44,438 nt of DNA, from contig DATJCC010000053.1 in assembly GCA_035514995.1 (NCBI GenBank), positions 1 through 44,438 of the forward strand, written 5' to 3'. Shown piece by piece: positions 1 through 8,176 of this stretch (within the stretch, counting starts at the first letter, position 1; every line of letters begins with the position of its first letter). The notes below the pieces were generated by a model. It made no database searches. It was not told where the DNA came from and worked only from the letters and a program-made list of their open reading frames with translations. Position numbers and translations under genes: made by a program. The stretch is from Leucobacter_A sp035514995. GTDB taxonomy: Bacteria; Actinomycetota; Actinomycetes; Actinomycetales; Microbacteriaceae.

Positions 1-2617
1 TCTCGCCGACCATAACAAGCGAAGCCGCTTTAGCCAGCGGTATTCCCAATGCTTTCGAAACAAAAGGGACGGTTCGTGATGCGCGTGGATTAGCCTCAAG
101 CACATATAGCAGCCCCTGCGCGATCGCAAACTGCACGTTTAGCAACCCCCGAACACCTATTCCCTCTGCAATTTTTCGAGTTGCTTCTCGTACCATACCT
201 ATTTGATGGTGACCTAAAGTGACAGGAGGAAGCGTGCAACTTGAGTCACCGGAGTGCACCCCTGCTTCTTCGATATGTTCCATGATCCCACCAATGTAAA
301 GATCAGTACCATCAAACAACGCGTCAACGTCTATCTCAATGGCATCATCTAGAAAGCGGTCCACTAGCAAAGGATAGCCCGGACCTACAAGAGCGTGACC
401 TTCAATCCTCTCGAAGTAGCCGTGAAGTGAAGGAGTATCATAAACAATTTCCATCCCGCGCCCGCCAAGCACAAAGGATGGACGAACGAGAACCGGATAG
501 CCAATTTCTTCGGCGATACTTATTGCACCAGCCTTGTCTATAGCCGTACCGTTACGCGGAGCCGTTAAACCAGCTTGATCTAAGATAGAGGCGAAGGCTC
601 CGCGCTCTTCTGCTAGATCTATCGCTTCTGGGGTTGTGCCAAGGATCGGTATCCCAGAATCTTTAAGTGCCTGTGCAAGACCCAGCGCAGTCTGACCGCC
701 CAGTTGAACTACGACGCCTACTAGTTCACCAGCCGACTGCTCAGAGTGGATCACCTCTAGCACATCTTCTAATGTCAAAGGCTCAAAATACAAACGGTCT
801 GAGGTGTCGTAATCGGTTGACACTGTTTCTGGGTTGCAATTGATCATGATGGTTTCATAACCAGCGTCAGAAAGCGCAAATGATGCGTGCACGCAGGAGT
901 AGTCAAACTCGACGCCCTGACCAATACGGTTCGGGCCGGAGCCTAAAATTATTATCTTTTTGCGGTCAGAAGGTCCAGCTTCATTCTCAACATCATATGA
1001 AGAATATAGGTATGGACGAAGCGCATTACCGGTTCCAGCTACAGTATCGACTCGCTTATAAACCGGTCGCACTCCATGTGCTTGACGCCATCCCCGAACT
1101 TCAGCTTCTGAAAGACCGCGAATACTGGCAATTTGTGCATCAGAGAAACCATGATTTTTTGCCTGCCATAAAATTTCTTTGGTCAGTTCAGGAGCCTGTT
1201 GTATAGCTTCTGCTACCTCATTAATTAAAACGATTTGATCTATAAACCATGGATCGATCATGGTCGCTGTAAATATCTCTTCAACTGTTGCACCCAGTCT
1301 GAGCGTCTGTTGCAGATCAATTATGCGTGATTCCGTTGGGCGTTCAATGATTTTTAGAAGTTCATCTTTGGTGCGAGTTTCTTCACCCCAATGAAATGAA
1401 CTGTTATTTTTCTCTAACGAGCGCAAAGCTTTTTGGAGAGCTGTTGTAAAGTTACGCCCTATCGCCATCGCCTCACCAACCGACTTCATAGTTGTCGTGA
1501 GTGTGTCATCTGCAGCTGGGAATTTCTCGAAAGCAAAACGTGGCACTTTAACGACTACATAATCAATTGCGGGCTCATCAGCTGCCGTTGTAGTGCCAGT
1601 TAAATCGTTTTTAATCTCATTCAGGTTGTAACCGATTGCAAGTTTGGCAGCGATTTTAGCGATCGGATACCCGGTTGCTTTTGAAGCTAAAGCAGAAGAT
1701 CTGGAAACTCGCGGATTCATTTCAATCACGATTACTCGTCCATCAGCAGGATCAATCGCAAACTGAATATTACAGCCGCCGGTATCGATACCCACTCGAC
1801 GAATAATGTCTGCACCGATCGCACACATCTTGTCGTACTCAAGTTTGGTCAGTGTCAGTGAAGGCGCAACGGTTATAGCGTCTCCTGTATGCACTCCAAC
1901 TGGATCAAAGTTTTCTATTGAACAAACAACTACAGAAGTACCTGTAGGATCTTGCACAAGTTCTAACTCATATTCTTTCCAGCCCAAAATTGACTCTTCA
2001 AGAAGCACCTCTGCAGTTGGACTTGACTGCAAACCATCAGCGACTATCCTAACAAGCTCCTCTTCTGTATAAGCAAAACCTGAGCCTAATCCGCCCATAG
2101 TAAATGACGGCCGCACAACAAGAGGGTAACCGAGATCCTTTGCAAATTCTTTTGCTTCAGTTACAGTTCGAGCAATATACGATTTAGCTACGTCAGCGCC
2201 CGCTTCCAACACAATGTCTTTAAACATTTGTCGATCTTCACCGCGTTGAATTGCTTCAACATCAGCTCCGAGCATCTCGACACCGTATTTCTCCAAAATG
2301 CCCTGCTCGTGCAAAGCTATCGCCGCGTTTAAAGCTGTCTGACCTCCCAAAGTGGGTAGTACAGCATCTGGCCGTTCCTTTATGATTATTGACTCAATAA
2401 CCTCAGGGGTGATGGGTTCAACATATGTAGCATCGGCGAAATCCGGATCAGTCATGATCGTTGCAGGGTTGGAGTTGATAAGAATCACGCGGATCCCCTC
2501 CTCTTGCAAAACGCGACACGCCTGAGTGCCAGAATAATCGAACTCACAAGCCTGACCAATAACTATGGGTCCAGACCCTATAACTAGAACTGATTTTAAA
2601 TCTTGACGTTTTGGCAT
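1..2617 (-). CDS. carB: Carbamoyl-phosphate synthase large subunit (3' end outside window)
   Basis: This is the synthetase subunit that makes carbamoyl phosphate from bicarbonate, ammonia and two ATP, for pyrimidine and arginine synthesis. The ATG at 2615-2617 opens MPKRQDLKSVLVIGSGPIVI, the usual CarB beginning, and about 872 codons stay open to the left edge, where the protein reads VSKALGIPLAKAASLVM, matching the end of the second ATP-grasp half. About 200 C-terminal residues, including the allosteric MGS-like domain, lie outside the window. An AGGAG about nine bases upstream sits inside the last codons of carA, three bases away, so the two are translated together. Both ATP-grasp halves appear intact, which matters because the partner CarA lacks its glutaminase domain. 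Confidence 0.96.
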   Translation of the reverse strand, partial: MPKRQDLKSVLVIGSGPIVIGQACEFDYSGTQACRVLQEEGIRVILINSNPATIMTDPDFADATYVEPITPEVIESIIIKERPDAVLPTLGGQTALNAAIALHEQGILEKYGVEMLGADVEAIQRGEDRQMFKDIVLEAGADVAKSYIARTVTEAKEFAKDLGYPLVVRPSFTMGGLGSGFAYTEEELVRIVADGLQSSPTAEVLLEESILGWKEYELELVQDPTGTSVVVCSIENFDPVGVHTGDAITVAPSLTLTKLEYDKMCAIGADIIRRVGIDTGGCNIQFAIDPADGRVIVIEMNPRVSRSSALASKATGYPIAKIAAKLAIGYNLNEIKNDLTGTTTAADEPAIDYVVVKVPRFAFEKFPAADDTLTTTMKSVGEAMAIGRNFTTALQKALRSLEKNNSSFHWGEETRTKDELLKIIERPTESRIIDLQQTLRLGATVEEIFTATMIDPWFIDQIVLINEVAEAIQQAPELTKEILWQAKNHGFSDAQIASIRGLSEAEVRGWRQAHGVRPVYKRVDTVAGTGNALRPYLYSSYDVENEAGPSDRKKIIILGSGPNRIGQGVEFDYSCVHASFALSDAGYETIMINCNPETVSTDYDTSDRLYFEPLTLEDVLEVIHSEQSAGELVGVVVQLGGQTALGLAQALKDSGIPILGTTPEAIDLAEERGAFASILDQAGLTAPRNGTAIDKAGAISIAEEIGYPVLVRPSFVLGGRGMEIVYDTPSLHGYFERIEGHALVGPGYPLLVDRFLDDAIEIDVDALFDGTDLYIGGIMEHIEEAGVHSGDSSCTLPPVTLGHHQIGMVREATRKIAEGIGVRGLLNVQFAIAQGLLYVLEANPRASRTVPFVSKALGIPLAKAASLVMVGE

Positions 2618-2620
2618 GTA

Positions 2621-3106
2621 TTAGGCTCCTACACCTTTAAAAGTTGTTACTAGCTCTAGTTGCTCTGAATCCGAGAGTTCTAAATCGTCTCCCGAAAAAA
2701 TTCCTGCTATAAGGTTTTTATCACGTGCTAGCCTCGCTATCGCACGAGTATCAACGGCTTGGATCGCAGTTACAGAAGACGAGACAAGTTCGTCAGTCAG
2801 ACTTCTCTCTGCTCTAAAATTAGACACTCTTCGAGCGGGGTCACGCATTATTACACCAGCAGCTTTCAACCCCCCTTGAGCGTCTTCATCATTTACTCCT
2901 GTGTTTCCAATATGTGGAGTTGTGAATAATATGATTTTTCCAACGTTTTGTGAATCTGATAACTTCTCTTGATACCCGACGAGTTCCGTGTCGACCAAGA
3001 TAGCCCCGATGGCTCTAGCAGAGTTGTTATAAACTAGCCCTTCAAACCTTGACCCATCAGAGAGCACCAAAACTGCCTTATCTTTTAACACGCTTCTTTT
3101 ACTCAT
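2621..3106 (-). CDS. carA: Truncated carbamoyl-phosphate synthase small subunit, N-terminal domain only
   Basis: The 161-residue product matches only the N-terminal domain of CarA: it shows GYQEKLSD, PHIGNTGVNDED, RDPARRVSNFRAERSL and VDTRAIARLARD, then GIFSG, and stops about 20 residues later. Normal CarA is about 360-400 residues, and the second half is a class I glutamine amidotransferase domain that releases ammonia from glutamine. That half is wholly absent, because carB starts three bases after the stop. An upstream TTG (3121) is possible, but the ATG at 3106 has GAGGGG at good spacing, so I chose it; it overlaps the preceding gene by 8 bp. The remaining domain is the one that contacts CarB. 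I infer that the enzyme uses free ammonia or a glutaminase encoded elsewhere. Confidence 0.9.
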   Translation of the reverse strand: MSKRSVLKDKAVLVLSDGSRFEGLVYNNSARAIGAILVDTELVGYQEKLSDSQNVGKIILFTTPHIGNTGVNDEDAQGGLKAAGVIMRDPARRVSNFRAERSLTDELVSSSVTAIQAVDTRAIARLARDKNLIAGIFSGDDLELSDSEQLELVTTFKGVGA

Positions 3107-3638
3107 TTTCAAACCCCTCAATTGTGTCCTCGAAAATCGTCGCCTCAGAAACTGAAATTATTTCGTGAACTGCTTGCAAAAAAAGATTCTGATCAGTTGA
3201 CTCTTGAAATCTAAAAGATGACTCCAAGTTTTCTTCTGCGGTGTGCCAACCGATCACAACAAGCCCATCTTTTTCAACCACTTTGCCAATACGCATCTGC
3301 ACATTGGCTACATCATCAATTTGTGCGGCCGCTATTTCTACACTCTCTTCTCCCGAAACAGTTACACGCACACCGTCGCTCAAAACATCGATATTTGCAT
3401 AACCACGGTAGCGCAAACCAGGATATTGAACGCGAACAAGAGGTTCACCTGAAAGATTAGTCGCCACATACATAACTTTTTTAAAACTCGCTACCGACTC
3501 GCCAGTAAGTTTTTGCAAAGATGGCAATTGATCATTTGCAGGGTAAGCATTTTTTCCACGCTTCCAAGAGCGCCACATTAATAGGTATATCGCGGCTGTA
3601 ATAGCTGCCAAAATAACTGTTGGCCAAAAGTACATCAT
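3099..3638 (-). CDS. Membrane-anchored PH-like domain protein of the pyrimidine operon
   Basis: This 179-residue protein has one N-terminal hydrophobic segment (about residues 4-21, ending in an Arg/Lys-rich stretch), which suggests a membrane anchor with a cytoplasmic remainder. The rest is a predicted beta-rich domain with no catalytic motif that I can see. Actinobacteria commonly carry a protein of this size and shape between pyrC and carA, often labelled PH-like or transporter. It lies 4 bp after the pyrC initiation-side neighbour chain ends and overlaps carA by 8 bp, so it is co-transcribed with the pyrimidine genes. Its function is unknown. Assignment rests mainly on position and overall architecture. 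Confidence 0.8.
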   Translation of the reverse strand: MMYFWPTVILAAITAAIYLLMWRSWKRGKNAYPANDQLPSLQKLTGESVASFKKVMYVATNLSGEPLVRVQYPGLRYRGYANIDVLSDGVRVTVSGEESVEIAAAQIDDVANVQMRIGKVVEKDGLVVIGWHTAEENLESSFRFQESTDQNLFLQAVHEIISVSEATIFEDTIEGFENE

Positions 3639-3642
3639 AATT

Positions 3643-5031
3643 TTAAACCGATACTACTTTCGCGAGTTTCGATACAGTTTTTGAGTCGACTAGCTCACCA
3701 TCATCATAAGTAAGATAACCATGACGAATAGTGGTGTGAACCCTTCCGGGAAGTTCCATGTCTAAAAATGGCGAATTTATGCTTTTACCCTTTAGATCTG
3801 CAACTTCAAAAACGCTTCTTGCGCTCGGATTTACTAACACAAGATCAGCTGTCTCTCCGGGTTTAATAGCTTGGGGATTGCCCTGAAGCATACCAATCTC
3901 AGCAGGTCTGTGTGAGAGCATGTTTTCAAGTTTTGCCCAAGATATGTGGCCCGCTTCAATTAAAGTTAGAACTGCAATGGAAAACGCAGATTCTAGACCC
4001 ACCATTCCAAAAGCGGCATTATCCCACTCACACTCTTTCATTTCTATTGGGTGAGGAGCGTGATCGGTAGCAATAATGTCTATTACACCGTCTGCAACTG
4101 CAAGCCTGAGTGCTTGCACATCCTCATCGCGTCGAAGAGGCGGGTTTACTTTATATCGTGCATCGTAAGTGCTCGCTAATTCCTCTGTCAGAATTAGGTG
4201 GTGAGGTGTCACTTCGGCAGTAACATTTACACCGCGTTTTTTCGCCCACCGCACAACTTCGACTGATCCTTTTGTCGAAAGATGACAAATGTGCAAACTT
4301 GCTCCGATATGTTCCGCCAATAACACGTCCCGCGCTATTATTGATTCTTCGGCAACAGCTGGCCAGCCAGCAAGTCCCAATTCGCTTGAGAGAAGTCCCT
4401 CATTCATCTGGGCGCCCTCAGTTAACCTTGGGTCTTGAGCGTGCTGAGCTACTACCCCGTCAAAAGTTTTAACGTATTCAAGGGCTCTTCGCATTAATAG
4501 TGGATCGTGAACGCACATTCCGTCATCAGAAAAAACCCTAACCTTAGCACGGGAGCTCGCCATCGCACCGATCTCGCTGAGCCTCGTTCCGGCTAAACCT
4601 TCTGTGACCGCACCTATCGGACGCACAGTCGCATATCCAGCTTCATCTCCCAACGTTTGAACCTGTTCCACTACCCCCGCAGTATCAGATACTGGCATGG
4701 TGTTGGCCATCGCAAAAACTGTCGTGAAACCACCAGCGGCTGCCGCCTGAGTTCCCGTAAGCACTGTTTCAGACTGCTCAAACCCTGGTTCTCTAAGGTG
4801 AGTGTGCAGATCAACAAACCCTGTCATAGCGATTAGCCCGTCTGCTTCAATTACTCGTTCGTTTTTTTCAGGAACAAGTTTAGGATCGACTGCGCTTATA
4901 ACCCCAGCAGAAATTCGTATGTTAGTTGGTGTCGCACCTTCATACGAGTCACCCACTTTTGTAATCTCAGACGCTAGTGTGGCTCCACGAATAAATATAT
5001 TTTGTAAATTTGTATCATTAGTAGTTGTCAT
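3643..5031 (-). CDS. pyrC: Dihydroorotase
   Basis: Dihydroorotase closes carbamoyl aspartate to dihydroorotate, the third step of UMP synthesis. The metal-binding DLHTHLREPG lies near residue 74 and the catalytic aspartate motif IATDHAPH near residue 320; LHICHLST supplies further metal ligands. At 462 residues it is a normal length for the class I bacterial form. The open frame extends upstream to 5088, inside pyrB, but the ATG at 5031 has AAAGGA at good spacing and leaves an 11-bp gap after pyrB, so I take that start. It belongs to the pyrR-pyrB-pyrC-carA-carB operon. Confidence 0.96.
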   Translation of the reverse strand: MTTTNDTNLQNIFIRGATLASEITKVGDSYEGATPTNIRISAGVISAVDPKLVPEKNERVIEADGLIAMTGFVDLHTHLREPGFEQSETVLTGTQAAAAGGFTTVFAMANTMPVSDTAGVVEQVQTLGDEAGYATVRPIGAVTEGLAGTRLSEIGAMASSRAKVRVFSDDGMCVHDPLLMRRALEYVKTFDGVVAQHAQDPRLTEGAQMNEGLLSSELGLAGWPAVAEESIIARDVLLAEHIGASLHICHLSTKGSVEVVRWAKKRGVNVTAEVTPHHLILTEELASTYDARYKVNPPLRRDEDVQALRLAVADGVIDIIATDHAPHPIEMKECEWDNAAFGMVGLESAFSIAVLTLIEAGHISWAKLENMLSHRPAEIGMLQGNPQAIKPGETADLVLVNPSARSVFEVADLKGKSINSPFLDMELPGRVHTTIRHGYLTYDDGELVDSKTVSKLAKVVSV

Positions 5032-5042
5032 CTCGGGTCCTT

Positions 5043-5984
5043 TTATTTCGCTGCCAGTAGCAAGTAAAGAGTTGCCATGCGCACCCAAACACCAGAAGCG
5101 ACCTGATCTAAAACTGTTGAACGATTAGAATCAGCTGCTCGGGAAGAAATCTCAAGTCCTCGATTCATTGGTCCTGGGTGCATTATTAGAGTGTTTCGTG
5201 AAAGACTCTCAAGTCTTGAATCGTTTAAACCCCATGTGCGCGCATACTCTCTTTCATTTGGAAAATATGCTCCCTGCATACGTTCGCTTTGAATACGAAG
5301 CATCATGATTACGTCTGGTTTGTCATGTTTAATAGCATCGTCCAGGCTCATTCTTATAGTGGCTGGCCAATCTCTTGCTCCGTAGGGTTGCAGGGTTTCG
5401 GGTGCAACCAGGGTAACGTGTGCGCCAAGAGTGTTTAGAAGCCACAAGTTTGAACGAGCAACTCGTGAATGTTTTATGTCACCCACAATTACAACAGAAA
5501 TTCCGTTTAAATCTCGGCCGCGACTAGATTCCCCGAAAAGCCGCTTCCGAATTGTAAAAGCGTCTAGCAGAGCCTGCGTTGGATGTTCATGAGTTCCATC
5601 ACCAGCATTTAGAACACCCGCATCTATCCATCCGCTTAAAGCTAATACAGATGGCGCGCCTGATGATGGGTGGCGAATCACAACCCCATCTGCGCCAATA
5701 GCTTGAAGTGTCTGTGCTGTATCTTTAAGCGATTCCCCTTTTGAAACAGAAGATCCTTTTGCAGAAAAGTTAATTACATCTGCGCTTAAACGTTTAGCAG
5801 CCGCCTCGAACGAAATACGAGTTCGGGTTGAGTCTTCAAAAAATAGATTGACTATTGACTTGCCGCGAAGAGTTGGAAGTTTTTTTACTTCACGTGTTTG
5901 GGTCAAAGCCATGTCTTCAGCAGTGTCTAAGATTCGAAGTGCATCTTCATGAGTCAGCGTTTTAGTATCGAGTAGGTGCTTCAA
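5043..5984 (-). CDS. pyrB: Aspartate carbamoyltransferase catalytic subunit
   Basis: PyrB joins carbamoyl phosphate to aspartate, the committed step of pyrimidine synthesis. The carbamoyl-phosphate loop FFEDSTRTRISFEAAAK is near residue 50, HPTQALLDAFTIR near residue 135, and HPGPMNRGLEI near residue 269. The length of 313 residues is normal. Its ATG overlaps the pyrR stop by four bases (ATGA), so translation is coupled to PyrR. No regulatory PyrI subunit gene is present in the operon, as expected for actinobacteria. Confidence 0.97.
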   Translation of the reverse strand: MKHLLDTKTLTHEDALRILDTAEDMALTQTREVKKLPTLRGKSIVNLFFEDSTRTRISFEAAAKRLSADVINFSAKGSSVSKGESLKDTAQTLQAIGADGVVIRHPSSGAPSVLALSGWIDAGVLNAGDGTHEHPTQALLDAFTIRKRLFGESSRGRDLNGISVVIVGDIKHSRVARSNLWLLNTLGAHVTLVAPETLQPYGARDWPATIRMSLDDAIKHDKPDVIMMLRIQSERMQGAYFPNEREYARTWGLNDSRLESLSRNTLIMHPGPMNRGLEISSRAADSNRSTVLDQVASGVWVRMATLYLLLAAK

Positions 5985-6526
5985 CTTTCTGCACCACTTT
6001 CGATTGTGACTTCATCCACTCCATCGTGTTCTTTTAACCTCACTGCAATGCGCTCATTTTTTGCACTGGGCAAGTTTTTGCCAATATAGTCAGCTCTAAT
6101 GGGTAGCTCGCGGTGCCCTCGATCAATTAGAGCCGCGAAACGAACAACTTTTGGTCTCCCGTGATCGCCAAGCGCGTCAAGAGCAGCTCTAACTGTGCGA
6201 CCCGAAAAAAGCACATCATCTACTAATACGACAATCGCACCGTCGATGCCTTGTTTGGGCATATTTGTGGGCATTGGTACCCTTGTTGGGTTTTTTGAAA
6301 GATCATCACGATACATCGTAATATCGAGGCTCCCAGTTGGAACCTTTATACCTTCAATGCGGGATATCATCTCCGCGATCCTTTTTGCGAGACTATCGCC
6401 TCTTGTTGGTATACCAACAAGGATCAGGTTTTCAGCGCCTTTGTTTCCCTCAATGATTTCGTGTGAGATTCGGGTCAAAGCCCGCGTTATATCTGCACTT
6501 TCAAGCACAGTACGCGATTTTTCCAT
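5981..6526 (-). CDS. pyrR: Bifunctional pyrimidine operon regulator / uracil phosphoribosyltransferase
   Basis: PyrR binds pyr mRNA when UMP is abundant and also has phosphoribosyltransferase activity. The PRPP-binding motif VVLVDDVLFSGRT lies near residue 100, and the 181-residue length is typical. It is the first gene of the pyr operon, with pyrB overlapping by 4 bp. The hairpin immediately upstream (6543-6558) matches the PyrR binding site and is next to the Shine-Dalgarno, so the gene is probably autoregulated by translational repression. The start is the ATG at 6526, preceded by AAGGGGGG. Confidence 0.96.
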   Translation of the reverse strand: MEKSRTVLESADITRALTRISHEIIEGNKGAENLILVGIPTRGDSLAKRIAEMISRIEGIKVPTGSLDITMYRDDLSKNPTRVPMPTNMPKQGIDGAIVVLVDDVLFSGRTVRAALDALGDHGRPKVVRFAALIDRGHRELPIRADYIGKNLPSAKNERIAVRLKEHDGVDEVTIESGAES

Positions 6527-6542
6527 CCGAAGCCCCCCTTCT

Positions 6543-6558
6543 CCGCCTCACGGGACGG
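6543..6558 (-). promoter_or_regulatory. PyrR-binding RNA hairpin upstream of pyrR
   Basis: On the minus strand CCGTC-CCGTGA-GGCGG forms a 5-bp stem closed by the hexaloop CCGUGA, which fits the CNGNGA loop of known PyrR sites. A purine stretch (AGAA) follows it, as in the PyrR element's internal bulge, and then the pyrR Shine-Dalgarno AAGGGGGG. There is no U-tract or second terminator hairpin in the 67-bp gap. I therefore infer direct blocking of translation initiation, as in mycobacteria, rather than attenuation by termination. Confidence 0.72.
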
Positions 6559-6593
6559 GTTTAAAGAAGTGCTAACAGTGTTAAAGTCTACAC

Positions 6594-7010
6594 CTATTCA
6601 AAAGTATGTTGGGCAATGTTTCCAAGCACACCATTAATGAAACGTCCAGAATCTTCAGTGGAGTACTCCCCAGCAAGAATTACTGCTTCATTTATTGCTA
6701 CGGGCACAGGCACCTCTTCGTTAAAGTGAATCTCCCAAGAAGCAATCCTTAAAAGGGCTAGGTCTACACTGGGCATCCGTTCAAGGGTCCACCCTTCAGA
6801 GAATTTTGTGATCATCTCATCAATATCTTTTTGATGATCTGTTACACCATCAACGATTTCTCGTGCGTAGACCCAAGACGCTAGCCTTTCAGGCTCATTT
6901 TGAGCAGTATTAGCTTCTTGCTCCACGATAGTTGCTATTGGCGCTTGTCTAATATCAGCCTGAAAGAGCATATCAAGGGCTCTTTTACGAGCCTTTGTTC
7001 TTGCACTCAA
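6594..7010 (-). CDS. nusB: Transcription antitermination factor NusB
   Basis: NusB is a small RNA-binding protein that, with S10, supports antitermination of rRNA transcription. The 138-residue product begins MSARTKARKRALDMLFQ, the family signature, and ends with NEAVILAGEY and FINGVLGNI, also family motifs. The start is TTG at 7010; no better start lies nearby and it aligns with other NusB N-termini. It follows efp by 40 bp and precedes pyrR, the usual actinobacterial order. Confidence 0.95.
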   Translation of the reverse strand: MSARTKARKRALDMLFQADIRQAPIATIVEQEANTAQNEPERLASWVYAREIVDGVTDHQKDIDEMITKFSEGWTLERMPSVDLALLRIASWEIHFNEEVPVPVAINEAVILAGEYSTEDSGRFINGVLGNIAQHTFE

Positions 7011-7050
7011 CTTGTGAGCCCCGTTCTAGTTGGCATACTTGTGTTTATCA

Positions 7051-7614
7051 TTAATCGTTGACTCGGCCCAGGTACTCCCCAGTGCGAGTGTCAACTTTAA
7101 CTTTGCCCCCAGCGTTGAGGAAGAGTGGCACTTGAATCTCATGACCGGTTTCAACTGTTGCTGATTTTGTTCCGCCTGTTGAACGGTCACCTTGTAATCC
7201 CGGTTCAGTATATGTAACTTCTAAGATGACTGAAGCGGGTAACTCAATGTAAAGTGGCTCCCCATCATGCATCGCTACCTGCACGTTCTGGTTTTCAAGC
7301 ATAAACTTCTCAGCATCGCCAACGATTGTAGAGGAAATCGATATTTGGTCGTAATCGCTTAAATCCATGAACACAAAGTCGGTTCCATCTTTATATAAAT
7401 ATTGGAAGTCACGGCGATCGACATTGGCAGTTTCAATTTTGGCACCCGCATTGTATGTTTTATCAATAATCTTGCCAGTAACAACGTTTTTCTGTTTAGT
7501 CCGCACAAAAGCGCCCCCTTTGCCGGGTTTCACATGTTGAAACTCAACAACGCTCCACAGCTGACCATTGTCTTTAATTACTGTGCCATTTTTAATATCG
7601 TTTGAGGTTGCCAT
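7051..7614 (-). CDS. efp: Elongation factor P
   Basis: EF-P enters the ribosomal E site to rescue polyproline stalls. The 187-residue length and three-domain form are normal. The loop motif PGKGGAF near residue 31 carries the Lys that corresponds to the modified position in E. coli, and the C-terminal VDTRTGEYLGRV is the family signature. The ATG at 7614 is preceded by AAGAAAG. A 93-bp gap separates it from aroQ and contains AT-rich sequence that may hold a promoter, although I could not settle on one. Confidence 0.97.
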   Translation of the reverse strand: MATSNDIKNGTVIKDNGQLWSVVEFQHVKPGKGGAFVRTKQKNVVTGKIIDKTYNAGAKIETANVDRRDFQYLYKDGTDFVFMDLSDYDQISISSTIVGDAEKFMLENQNVQVAMHDGEPLYIELPASVILEVTYTEPGLQGDRSTGGTKSATVETGHEIQVPLFLNAGGKVKVDTRTGEYLGRVND

Positions 7615-7707
7615 TCATCGCTTTCTTAATCTAATCTATCTGTGCTTACATTTTAAATGTTTGCGCACTGTTTTATCCTAGCGTGTTAAAATCAAGGCCA
7701 GGTCAGG

Positions 7708-8133
7708 CTAAGTGAGTGCATTTAAAGCTAACCTATACGATTCAAGGCCGAAACCAGCTATCACACCATTGGCAACTGAACTGATAACGCTTGTGTGTCT
7801 AAATTTCTCTCGGCGATGCGGATTGGAAATATGCACCTCGACCACTTTGACTACGCCCTCTAACATGGCGACAGCGTCGCGTAGAGCATAACTGTAGTGT
7901 GTAAAAGCTGCTGGGTTGATGATCACATCTGTTTTATTGTTAAAAGCTTCATGAACCCACTCGATCATCATGCTTTCAGAGTCTGTTTGTCGTACTTCTA
8001 CGTGCTGATCAGCGGTAGCCCAATCTGCTATTTGCTTTTTTAGGTGTTCTAAATTCAGATCACCATAGACTTCTGGTTCTCTAGCTCCCAGCATCCCGAG
8101 GTTAGGCCCGTTTAATACGAGAATACTCTTCAT
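7708..8133 (-). CDS. aroQ: Type II 3-dehydroquinate dehydratase
   Basis: AroQ dehydrates 3-dehydroquinate to 3-dehydroshikimate. The protein begins MKSILVLNGPNLGMLGAREP and has the catalytic-loop region with Tyr near residue 23, INPAAFTHYSYALRDA near residue 73, and VEVHISNPHRRE near residue 98, all hallmarks of the dodecameric type II enzyme. At 141 residues it is normal. It follows aroB by 43 bp. Confidence 0.96.
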   Translation of the reverse strand: MKSILVLNGPNLGMLGAREPEVYGDLNLEHLKKQIADWATADQHVEVRQTDSESMMIEWVHEAFNNKTDVIINPAAFTHYSYALRDAVAMLEGVVKVVEVHISNPHRREKFRHTSVISSVANGVIAGFGLESYRLALNALT

Positions 8134-8176
8134 AAATTAAGTTTAGCTCTATTTTGAGTCTGGTTAACACAAACGG

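Noticed and set aside
880..2072. Open plus-strand frames inside the carB region (880-1206 and 1806-2072)
   Set aside because: They lie opposite an intact, well-conserved carB frame, have no family signatures and are composition artefacts.
2621..3106. Frameshift as the explanation for short carA
   Set aside because: A frameshift would leave the glutaminase-coding DNA in place in another frame; only three bases separate the carA stop from the carB start, so the segment is absent, not shifted.
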